A DNA stretch of 64,000 nucleotides from Diphasiastrum complanatum (lineage: Eukaryota; Streptophyta; Lycopodiopsida; Lycopodiales; Lycopodiaceae), in the NCBI GenBank assembly GCA_029204225.1, contig MU832102.1:1-64000 (forward strand), read 5' to 3'. The position numbers and the translations under genes were made by a program. This document shows, one piece after another, positions 33,560-58,849 of this stretch (position 1 is the first letter of the stretch; each line of letters begins with the position of its first letter). Below the pieces are notes generated by a model, which searched no databases, was not told where the DNA came from, and saw only the letters and a program-made list of their open reading frames with translations.

Positions 33560-35459
33560 GACGGTAGAGAGCTAACGATCTGTAGCGTTCTGAAAAAACT
33601 TATGGGAGTAGGGAGACAAGGGCTATCTGTTTTGCTGTTTTTCTGTCTGTCTGCTCGAAGGCGGAAAGAAAAGGTTCGAGGGTTAGACTCTCTCGCGTTT
33701 GCTCGTATCTATGGTGGCGATGGCGGGCAGACGATGATGGCGATGATGATGAGGAGCAAATGTGGACGTGCCAGATTCAGATCCAGAGGCGCTGACGCTG
33801 AGGATGGCGTGTCGCGATTGGCCATAGATTCTTGTGCCGTATTGTGAGAGCTTCTGAGCTGGATCTAAGCTGCCCTGGGGTTTGTGGACGTGTCCCCTAG
33901 GTTGGAGAATGGTGACGGTTTTTGGTGTGGCTGATGAAATCTGGCCATGGTGACTTGTGAGTTGTATTTGGTGTTTTTGCCAGGCTGTTCTAAAACAAGG
34001 AGATGTGATAATACTAATGTTTTAAAGGCCTGGTGTTCATGGTGACTAATTCTATGCGGTTTTCGGCTTCAGATTCAGCCAGCAATGCCTTTTTAACTGT
34101 GGTTTTTTCTGTCTCTTGAACCCCTTCCTGGGTAGATTCGTTGAAAAGCAAGCAAGCAAGAGGCTGTTGGAGTGGTGTAGTTTCTCCAACAGCTCATTCA
34201 GAGGGAAGTTGCATGTGGAAGCGAGAGTCAAGCATAGATTTCGGCGGGGGTTTGGACGTGCAGGGCACTGCAGGCTCTTCTTAAACAAAGAACAATATAT
34301 TGTGATGATATTAATTCTATAGGTCTGAAAGAGCTATAATATGTGATATATTGACATGAAAGGCCTGTTATTCACGAATCACGGTGAGTAATATTTCGGC
34401 TTTCATATTGGTCAGTAATAGCGTTTGACTGTCTATGACCATTCCTGAATAAATTCACTGACAAGAAAGCAAGCAAGCTGACTCTAAGGCTGGTGGAGTG
34501 GTTTAGTTTCTCCAGGCAGCTTATTGTGAGGGAAGTTGCATGTGAAAACGAGAGTCAAGCACAAATTCCGGCTCTTCTCAAACAAAGAGCAACAGGTTTC
34601 GCTGATGAGATTGACTTTTACCAGTTAATTTTAAGCTACTCTTGCACGTCCTGGGAGAGATCATTGACGTATGTTATCAGCAAAACCCGCTGGCCCTGCA
34701 TGGAGGGCCTCAGTCTTCTGCGCTTGATCATGTAGACTGTACGATATACAGAGTCAGAGTTGGAGTAAGATATAAGCCATTCCTGCTCAAGCGACGTGAG
34801 TCGTGACTTTGATCACAGGATCGGACTACCTATTTTCGTATTTAAGTCAGCATTGACATCCTTACCTTCCGCCAGCGTTTCCGAGCAAACAGATAGTCCT
34901 TGAGATGACTATCAACCGGTCAGCTCTATTGTGTTTTTGAGGAAAAAACTGTGATAGTTGAAACAGCTTGTGAACGAAGCCAAGGTCAGACACTTGAAGC
35001 TCTTTGTTTAGAGGCGCGGGGCAGCAGACATGGTTTGGAGCAGCGAAGGGACGTAACAGTGATTTAGCATCAGGACTCAAAGCAAGAAAGGCAGTAGATA
35101 GAACACCTTTCACATCTTTATTCCTCTCGTCCATACTAGAGAACATCGGGCTTTCAGACATTCCTTTATAATATATATATCCACCATGGAGGGTACAATG
35201 CTTTTCATCCTTCAGCTCTTTCGATCTTCATTCAGAGCACACCTACAAACATATAATCATAACAATCACTTAAAGACTGTTATAATAATCATCCTGATCC
35301 GCTTAAATTCTTTAATAAATTTTTTGGATCGAAAGTCCTTTTTGAAGTGTCTGGTTGCTGTGAGTACAATATTTACTGTTGCCTCATAAGCAAGTAAGCA
35401 CCCGGATTCTGTAAAAAGCAACGTTAATAAGGTATGGTGTTTGAATGCAGTCATTGCAG
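33560..35459 (+). other. Probable ARF 5' leader and/or first intron
   Basis: No ARF-like coding exon was found here, yet the first recognised exon begins in mid-codon at 35460. So the start codon is either in a short exon hidden in this interval or is the in-frame ATG at 35474. A 96-codon frame from 33557 could be an upstream ORF. Two related units of about 295 bp (about 33980-34290 and 34290-34600) share 'gggaagttgcatgtg', 'cgagagtcaagca' and 'agcaagcaag', an old tandem duplication. TGTCTC lies at 34110. Confidence 0.5.
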
Positions 35460-46591
<11,132 letters not shown>

Positions 46592-47700
46592 ACCATTTCT
46601 CTGCGGATAATCATTTCTCCAAGTCCCGTAATTTGTACTGGTGTGGAGGCGAATATTGAGACCGTTAATCACCTCTATATATTAGCCTGAAACTTGTCTT
46701 TCATTGGGGTTTCTTTTTTAGCATCACAGGTATAGGCTTCTGGAAATTTGAGGATGGAGTGTATAGGTGTGACAAGCCATAAAGGCACCAGACGATAAAT
46801 ATGTATCATATCATCTCAGGTGTCACATTTGGATGTATATATGGTCCTGGCGGAAGATTTTGACCATGGATGCAGCATGTCCAAGTCTCTGATCCTGGTA
46901 CCTTCACCTTTATTTGGCCTTCGAAAGGCTCTTTACGACTTTGTTGTCAGAAGTACTGTTCTTCCCCAGGCAACAAATCCAATGATAAGCTCGGCTCTTG
47001 TTGATATGATTCCTCAGTGGTTTCACTGGTAATGGAATTCTTGCAAAGATTTGTATGATTATCCATATGATCTAAATTCTGTGGCTTCTCAGGCAGCAAA
47101 TCCAATGATAAGCTCGGATCTTGTTGATATGATTCCTCAGTGGTTTCACTGGTTATGGAATTCTTGCAAAGATTTGTATGATTATCCATATGATCTAAAT
47201 TTTGTGGCTTCTCAAGTAGGACAGTCTACATTTTCTCGCAATAACTAAAAGCAACGCTTATTTTTGTAATGATCCTGTTTTCCAGCTTTGCAGCTGCAAT
47301 TTCTATAGGATGTACAAAAATTTGCACATAGAGTACTATGTGAACAAACAATCCCATCTCATCTTTTAATCATCTACAATGTTGGAAGAAGCATGCACAT
47401 TCTTTCATTTTAAGGTGTGGCAAGTGATGGAACCAGCATTTCTCTGCTCGTTCAGGTGCTATGCAAGTGAGCAGTGCCCTTGGCATGCTTTGCCTGTATC
47501 CAGGTGGGCATAATTGGAACTTGCTTCTCTAACTTCATGAATCCATTGTGATGCCCCAGGTAGATCTGCCCAGCGTTGAACTTATGTTTCGTAGTAACTG
47601 CCTTGAATTGGGAACCAAATTTCTTGATGAAGGCTTTGTGGCTGATGTGATTTGATGGATCTTGTTTCTTGCCTGTAGTTATCAATATATAAAAAAGTGG
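46592..47700 (+). other. ARF 3' UTR and flank
   Basis: After the stop codon there is no further ARF homology. A tandem pair of 123 bp lies at 46968-47213 (units start 46968 and 47091) with few differences; 123 is 41 codons, and the frame through each unit is interrupted by a stop. I could not place a polyadenylation signal with confidence. Confidence 0.5.
46968..47213 (+). repeat. Tandem duplication, 2 x 123 bp
   Basis: Both units share 'gataagctcgg', 'gatatgattcctcagtgg' and 'gattatccatatgatc'. Only a handful of bases differ. Confidence 0.9.
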
Positions 47701-52416
<4,716 letters not shown>

Positions 52417-52639
52417 ATACATCTAACATTTTCAATTTTTGCAGAAGCAGGAACATAATTTGGTTTCAAGGAAAAGATTTGCAAGAGAGATCGAGAATAT
52501 TATTGATAGGATAAATCACATGAATATTGATTTTGGATCATCATTGGCCTTAGATGATGCTTATTGATGATGACCCCTTGCATGATATAATTAGTTCATC
52601 AATGCCTTGTGATTCAATCCATGTCTCCAAATTTCCAGA

Positions 52640-54030
52640 ACGTTCTTACCACCCAACCACACCTATCCTAGACGTTGCACATGAGTCCTCCACGGTACTC
52701 CATGTGGATTCCACAAACTTGGCCACCCCAAGAATTTGACAGGAATCTGTTTGAAACTCTACCCTATGTCCTAAATTTGTAGTTCGACCAAACGATAATA
52801 GATTTGTTGTCAGGTTCGGGACATACAATACATTTGATATGAGCTTTGACAGTCCATTCTAAAAATTCAGTCTAACAATACCTTCACCTTTGATTCTATG
52901 TGAGATATTGTCTCCAAGGTGAACAAACTTCTTGCCACTATAGGCTAAATAGTCAATAGACCATTCTTGATGGCTGATCATGTGTTGTGTTGCCCCAAAC
53001 CATGAAGAAATTTGGAATGAAAGTAGTACAAACCAAAATTGAATTTGATAGTGTCGATACCATCAATACTATGAGTACTATTATCTCCCAATGAAATATA
53101 CTCATGAAACCAATTTCGTTGGCTTGTCATGTGTTGAGTAGCACCTGAATCCAAATACCAAGAATCGACATTTTGTCGGTCTTCATTTGCCATAGATACT
53201 GCTTCATCAGCTTCTTTGTCAAATTCTTTTGAACCTTCTGCTGCATTAGCATATTGTTGCTATTTTTTCAATTTGAGAATTTGTCTATCCTCCAACAAAT
53301 GTCTGGTTCGTTTGCAATATCTACAAAATGGCTTTGATTTCAACGAAGCTGAATTCGAATTTGTGTTTTGTTTTGAATTCGAATTATTATTTGACTTTTG
53401 TACTTTCTTGGACTCCTTATTGAATTTCTTTGAATAAAGAGCTTCTGATTTTGGTGTCGAATGAGAGAATGAAGATGCATTTCTCTGGATCTCTTCCTAT
53501 AGTAGCATAGATGAAACTTGTGCTAATGTAAGACCTTGCTAAGTAGAAATAATGATTACCCAATTTTTGTAGGTGTTAGGAAGGCTTGACAGGAGAATTA
53601 TGAGGACATCTGCATCATAGATTTCTTTGCCACTTGTAGACGTCTACTTTAGAAGATTTTTGAAGTTGTTCAAGTGATTCATAATCGAATCTGTATTAGC
53701 CATTTTGAATGGTAAAACCTTTTTTATCAGATGAAGTTTGGTAGTCACATTTCTAATGTCATAGAGAGTGCTCAGAATATTTCAAACTCTCAGCAAAGTT
53801 CGAGTGCTTCAAATATGATTGATATGATTATCTCTGATGTTTCTCATCCTTTTGCTTCCATTTAGTAATGGCCACCGGATCTACAATAGTCTTAACCTCA
53901 GTACCTTCGACAACTTTCCAAAGCTCTTTTGCTTGTAGGATCACTCTCATTTTGAATTTCCATAAGTGATAGTTGTCTCCATTCAACTTTTCGATAGAAT
54001 TCGAAGATGACACATCCATAGTAGACACTC
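52640..54030 (-). pseudogene. Reversed Copia gag, zinc knuckle and protease
   Basis: On the minus strand gag opens MSTMDVSSSNSIEKLNGDNY, then HLWKFKMRVILQAKELW (53828-54028). A knuckle near 53300 reads CRYCKRTRHLLEDR, with Arg in place of the last Cys. The protease WYLDSGATQHMTSQ lies at 53120-53165. A second, weaker protease start (ATQHMISHQEW, then HLGDN) follows near 52900-52990, so this part is duplicated. VPNLTTNLLSFGRTTNLGHR at 52760-52820 ends it. The family matches 15955-17200. No integrase or RT. Confidence 0.8.
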
Positions 54031-54104
54031 ATATTGAAAATATGACAATAAAGTTGAAAACTTTGAACTAGTTACCAAAGCTTATGATCTAGCTGGTACT
54101 ATGG

Positions 54105-54548
54105 TGGAAAAAAATAAGATGCATATGAGTCGCATAACTATTCAACAATGATAGTTCAATTGTAGGAAGAACAATAGTTGATGTATCAACAAATCTATTT
54201 CGATATTATTATAAGCACAACTTATTATCCTTCAAAAATGTTGAATGAATAATAGAGAAAGATCGCTTCCTTGCCAATTATCAAAACTCAGATCATAACA
54301 ATAAGAACAACAGAAACAGTAAAACAAGACAAGTCATTTGTCAAATTGTCGAATGTAGTATGTTTTGTTGAATGATGAAAAGTGTGAAAGATTTCAACTA
54401 GTTCTGCTATTTTGGTCATATTTGTATATTTGGCAATTTAGGCCAATTTTTGTATTAGACTAAGAGTTTGACTTTTGTCTTTCTAACCAAAGATCAAACA
54501 GATATTTTGGATCTTAATGATGTGGAACTCTCAACATGGTATCAGAGC
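54105..54548 (+). repeat. LTR-like segment ending in a primer-binding site
   Basis: TGGTATCAGAGC at 54537-54548 directly follows CTCAACA, so an LTR on the plus strand ends at 54536. At 54093-54110 a degenerate primer-binding site can be read on the minus strand before the reversed gag. Which element owns the segment is unclear. Confidence 0.4.
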
Positions 54549-54689
54549 TTGTGGTTAGGTTATGAAGGAAGCATTCACATCTATCAATGATTTGGGAAAG
54601 ATATCAATGCTAGAGCATGCTAGATTGAATTCTACATCAAAATCGAGTTTCTTGCATATGTAGATTGGATCTTTTGTAGATGAAAAATC

Positions 54690-55391
54690 TGTGAAAGTAC
54701 TGTACTTTAGGACCATAAATGGATCTACAAAAGATCCACAAGAGTGATTGGATGCTTGCTTAACAATCTATCAAAAAACTAGACACAAAAAAGTTGATCT
54801 AGATTGGCAATTTGACAAACAACAAGTATTAACAATCAAAAGCATTGATAAACATTGAAATCCGAGCCCACACATGTGTACTACAGGCTGTAGTACTGCC
54901 TTTAACCTAAGAAACAAGTAGAAATTGATTTGGTTTCATTTGGATCACAAAAACTCAATGTACATAGTGAACTAGCTTGAGATTGCCAATGAGCTCCAAA
55001 AATTTTCTATCTTCTCACTATGGAGAGAGGGAATACATAGCAAATTCGACTTCCTTCTTGAATTTAGGTGGATTTCCAGCATGTAATAAGGAAGTTAACT
55101 CACTCTCCTTGACCTAAAATGAAACCTTAGTCTATTTCCTAGAGTCATGCTTGGTAGATAGCTAGTTGGTCAAATTTTCACCTTAAATCTAGGATTTAGG
55201 TCCTATAAACTAGGAATCACTACCAAAATGACATGACCAACCCTATGGACTTGACCTAGCCTACATTAGGATGGGTTTCCCACGTGGCATCATGGCCTCA
55301 CATGTGTGGGGCCCACTTGTGTACACAATTTACACTATTCTACATGGATTTTGATCAAGCTAGATTTGCCAATTTTTGGCAATTCTTCACA
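54690..55391 (-). repeat. 3' LTR (702 bp) of the minus-strand element
   Basis: Full copy. It shares its outer parts with 58536-58831. It contains CACATGTG and CACGTGG palindromic cores, as do the LTRs at 10014 and 14467. Confidence 0.85.
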
Positions 55392-55402
55392 CTCCTCCTC
55401 AA
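55392..55402 (-). promoter_or_regulatory. Polypurine tract of the minus-strand element
   Basis: On the minus strand gaggaggagtg directly precedes the LTR start TGTGAAG. It is nearly identical to the tract at 14458. Confidence 0.75.
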
Positions 55403-55601
55403 ATTTAGCTTGATCTATTTACAACTCTCTTGATAGATCAATGAAAGCTTTTAGAAGTTTCTAAAAAATCCAGCTACAAAGAAGGAACTTTTGAGACTTC
55501 AATAGAGAATGATGTCCATGAAGGATCTTTCACCACCTCTTAGAGGATCCCTTACAAGATGTTCCATAAATGTGTCTATATACATGTAGCACACTTCAAA
55601 A

Positions 55602-56345
55602 CTAAACATCATGCCAAGCCATGGATTCCAAGGCATTTTGTGCACTTGAAAATACATCAATTAAAATATTAAGTGCATAAATAATGTTGCCAAAGACAAC
55701 TTGTCTTGCTTGATCCATATGATTGAGCCTAGATGGCTCCATCTTGATACTGAAGGTTCTTCTTGGAGTCCTCGAGTCTTGAGCTTGCTCCTCCACTTGA
55801 CTTGACTCCAAACCATCAATGAATTGAATAAGGTGTTGATTGAAAGGTGCTTCTTCAAGTTTACAAATCTTCCACTCTTGAAAGATCACATTTCCACCAT
55901 TGACAAATTCTTTGGCTGAAAACAAGTAGATTCTACAATCTCTACTTGAAGAGCAAAACACTACCATTATTCCTATCATTGAAATAGGATAATCTTTGGT
56001 CCTTACATTGGAATGATCATGCTCAAAGCATGTGGACCCAAAGATTTCCAATACAAATGATATTTCATCTTTTATGACACTATTCAAACCATTACAAAAA
56101 TAGTTATCCAATGAAATTGCTTTATCAACAATAAATGTAGATTTCAAAGCATCCCATTTCATTGTCTTGTCATACAAAGTAATAAACACCATGAATCTTA
56201 AAGGTAAGAAACAAGTCACCTCATGTCTACTAATACTTTCCAAAAAGTATTCAAAGATAGTAGACTCTCCAATGCTCACCACCCTTGCAAGATGCACACT
56301 TGAATGGACAATTTGCATGCAATTTGATGACTCGGACATTGTCAT
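55602..56345 (-). pseudogene. Copia integrase C-terminus and linker remnant
   Basis: An open frame of 247 aa on the minus strand. FGSTCFEHDHSN matches the FG(S)xCFVH(D)H block of the Copia integrase C-terminal part, followed by SSSRDCRIYLFSAKEFV, the worn equivalent of GYS...KGYRCYDP. WDALKSTFIVDKAIS upstream matches the W-x-EA-x-x-TA-x-YLINR block. A linker with Glu, Gln and Arg follows (VEEQAQDSRTPRR). No catalytic core and no RT. Its 5' end meets the antisense gag at about 56335. Confidence 0.7.
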
Positions 56346-57762
56346 TGAGGCTAGTGAGAGATTGAATTCTACAAATTATGCTATTTGGAAGGTTAGAATG
56401 GAGTCACTCTTAGTGCTCCAAGACCTTTATGAGTTCTTGATTGAAGATGAAGATGAACCTCTAGGTGCACATGAGTTAGCTAGATACAAGAAGAGATCTA
56501 GGCTTGCACTTCATTGTGTGAAGATGAATGTGAGCAATGATTTGTTGAGAGAAGTATCAGCTTGTACTAATGCTAAAGAGGCTTGGGAGTCTTTGAAATC
56601 AATCTATGAGTCTAGCAACACTTCTAGAGTTCTTATGCTTAGAAATCAATTTTTGCAAAGCATGAGGAGAAGTGAGGAGAGTGCACATGATTATGTACTC
56701 AGAATCAAGTCTCTAAATAGGGAGTTGGCTTCCATTGGAGATGAGATTCATGATGGAGAGCTTGTACAAATTGTCCTTAATGGTCTAGGAGATGACTTTG
56801 CAAATCTGGTCCAAAGTTTTGCCATCCAAGACACTTTGCCAACTATAGAAAAACTTCACAGTGTATTAGTGGCTGAAGAGTGTAGGATGCTCCATGCAAA
56901 ATCTAGGATGAGTTCCTTGTCTTTGCAGGATGGTGATGAGAAAGCCAATTTCTCAGTCAAGGGCAAAAAGAAGACCAATGGAAAGAAGAAGCATCCAAAG
57001 GAGGCCAAAGAAGAGGATGATGCATCAAGCTCAAAGGACAAGTCAAAGCAAAAATGCTTCTTTTGTGGAAGGAAGGGGCATTATGCATCTGAATGCTACA
57101 AGAGGCTAAGAGCACAAGTGGAGGAGGACAAACAAGGAAACCTTGCAAAGGAGGAGGAGGAGGATGAAGTAGATGTATTCTTGATGGCATCTACATCCTC
57201 ACCAACAAGCAATAGCAATTCAAGAGACAATTGGTGGATTGACAGTGGGGCTAGCTCCCACATGTCTTGTGAAAAGGACTTTTTCTCAACCTTACACTCA
57301 TTCAATGATGCTAAAAAGTTTGTCTTTACTGCAAATGATGAAGAGTGTAGGATAGATGGTGTTGGCACCATCTCTTTGTGTCTAGAATCCTCAAAATGCA
57401 TGGATCTAGAAAATGTCCTTTATGTACCATCAATCACCAAGAATATGCTTAGTGTTGGTCTACTCTTAGAAAGTGGCTTGGATGTCCACTTTAAGCATGG
57501 TGTTTGCTTCATCTTGAAGAATGATGTTTGCATTGCAAAGGGATTTAAACATGGAAGATTGTTTAAGTTGGAAGCTAGTGTTGCTTTTAAAAGAATGAGC
57601 TTGGCAAAGGAGGAGATCACTCAAGAGGAGATCTTGGAAAAGTGTGATCTTTCTTGCATTGAGGAGGAGCATCAAAAGGAGGAAGATCTTGAGGATCAGC
57701 CTCAAAGCATGAGAGTTCCAACAGATCCCATCTTACTAGTGACTTCTACAAACAAGAAATAG
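56335..57762 (+). CDS. Copia gag-protease ORF, intact reading frame
   Basis: The plus-strand open frame runs from ATG 56167 to TAG 57762 (531 aa), but residues 1-56 are only the antisense of the integrase remnant. Real gag similarity begins near 56335: VIEASERLNSTNYAIWKVRM. The UBN2-type gag domain has AKEAWESLKSIYESS and LKSLNREL-like blocks. A Lys-rich stretch precedes the perfect knuckle CFFCGRKGHYASEC (about 57055-57096). The protease has WWIDSGASSHMSCEKDFF with Asp-Ser-Gly, then LYVPSITKNMLSVGLLLESG. A Glu-rich tail follows. There is no integrase or RT downstream. It is the least damaged retroelement ORF in the window, yet it lies antisense within the surrounding element. Confidence 0.8.
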   Translation, partial: DIVIEASERLNSTNYAIWKVRMESLLVLQDLYEFLIEDEDEPLGAHELARYKKRSRLALHCVKMNVSNDLLREVSACTNAKEAWESLKSIYESSNTSRVLMLRNQFLQSMRRSEESAHDYVLRIKSLNRELASIGDEIHDGELVQIVLNGLGDDFANLVQSFAIQDTLPTIEKLHSVLVAEECRMLHAKSRMSSLSLQDGDEKANFSVKGKKKTNGKKKHPKEAKEEDDASSSKDKSKQKCFFCGRKGHYASECYKRLRAQVEEDKQGNLAKEEEEDEVDVFLMASTSSPTSNSNSRDNWWIDSGASSHMSCEKDFFSTLHSFNDAKKFVFTANDEECRIDGVGTISLCLESSKCMDLENVLYVPSITKNMLSVGLLLESGLDVHFKHGVCFILKNDVCIAKGFKHGRLFKLEASVAFKRMSLAKEEITQEEILEKCDLSCIEEEHQKEEDLEDQPQSMRVPTDPILLVTSTNKK

Positions 57763-58100
57763 ATTTGATTGACTTGAAACTCACAAAGGTCTCACACTTG
57801 CAGTGTTTCACTCAAATTTGATTTCTAATCCAACAAATGGACTTATAATCACAGGTCTATCGCTCCCTCACAAAGCTGGAATGAAGATTAGATGAAGTGA
57901 AAACTACTTTCAAACAAATCTTGCCAAGAAATGGATTTGATTGTCTCTAGAAACACTAAGGTCTCTTTCTTGTAGTTTTTCACTCAAATTAGATTTCTAA
58001 TCCAACAAATGGACTTATAATCTCAGTTCCAGCACTCCCTCACAAAGTTGGAATGAAGATAAGATGATGTGAAATCTACTTACAATCAAATCTTGCAAAA
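57754..58100. repeat. Tandem pair with 172-bp period in the leader
   Basis: Units start 57754 and 57926 and share 'tctaatccaacaaatggact' and 'ctccctcacaaag'. Located between the gag-protease stop and the primer-binding site of the minus-strand element. Confidence 0.8.
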
Positions 58101-58522
58101 TTTGGCTATTTTTGGACAAAAAAAATGACTTAATCTCTTCCTTCCTTCTTGGTGTACTTTCAAGACCTGTTTTTAACCTTAATAGGACTTGAACTCAGCC
58201 TAGATTAATTAGATTTCATGAAACAAATTCAAATCTAATCAATGGCAAATGATCTTGGTAGATTATTGTAGGATCTCCACCAAAAATTACACCAATAGCT
58301 CACAAATTGAATTTTTTTGGATCAAATGAATACCATGCATTAAATGCAGGTTCAGAGGTGCCCACACATGTGGACAGTATGGATTTGGACCCCTACGAAG
58401 TTTGGTATCAAATCTCCTCACCAAAATCAAGATTCTAGCTTGCCCTCTCAAGACTAGTTTTTAGCACCAAAACTTGCTAAAAATGGATTTGCATTAGATC
58501 AATGGCTTATGCTCTTGTACTT

Positions 58523-58535
58523 GGATCTGATACCA
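58523..58535 (-). promoter_or_regulatory. Primer-binding site of the minus-strand element
   Basis: On the minus strand TGGTATCAGATCC immediately follows the LTR end CTTTCACA. It differs by one base from the usual tRNA-iMet complement. Confidence 0.85.
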
Positions 58536-58831
58536 TGTGAAAGTACTGTACTTTAGGACCATAAATGGATCTACAAAAGATCCACAAGAGTGATTGGATG
58601 CTTGCTTAACAATCTATCCACCTTAAATCTAGGATTTAGGTCCTATAAACTAGGAATCACTACCAAAATGACATGACCAACCCTATGGACTTGACCTAGC
58701 CTACATTAGGATGGGTTTCCCACGTGGCATCATGGCCTCACATGTGTGGGGCCCACTTGTGTACACAATTTACACTATTCTACATGGATTTTGATCAAGC
58801 TAGATTTGCCAATTTTTGGCAATTCTTCACA
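58536..58831 (-). repeat. 5' LTR of the minus-strand element, 406 bp deleted
   Basis: Matches 54690-54772 and about 55178-55391 without the middle part. The deletion joins 'aatctatc' to 'caccttaaatc'. The rest is nearly identical to the other LTR. Confidence 0.85.
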
Positions 58832-58849
58832 AACTCAAAATAGGTTTAT

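Larger units (their letters stand above)
54690..58831 (-). mobile_element. Minus-strand LTR element, same architecture as the LARD-like element
   Basis: On the minus strand: 5' LTR 58831-58536 (shortened), primer-binding site TGGTATCAGATCC from 58535, leader, interior, gaggaggag purine tract, 3' LTR 55391-54690. LTRs start TGTGAAGAATTGCC and end CTTTCACA. The flanks aaatc (54685-54689) and aactc (58832-58836) match at four of five bases, a possible target duplication. LTR ends, primer site and purine tract parallel the 10014-15298 element. The interior holds Copia integrase remains in sense and an intact gag-protease ORF in antisense. Confidence 0.8.

Noticed and set aside
33557-33847. 96-aa frame as an independent gene
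   Set aside because: No recognisable domain; lies where the ARF leader is expected. At most an upstream ORF.
46820-47248. Extra ARF exon or separate gene over the 123-bp duplication
   Set aside because: The frames carry stops in each unit, have no ARF similarity and the PB1 domain already ends at 46591 with a natural tail.
55602-56345. 247-aa minus-strand frame as a novel plant protein
   Set aside because: FGSTCFEHDHSN and the following blocks match the Copia integrase C-terminal part in a worn form.
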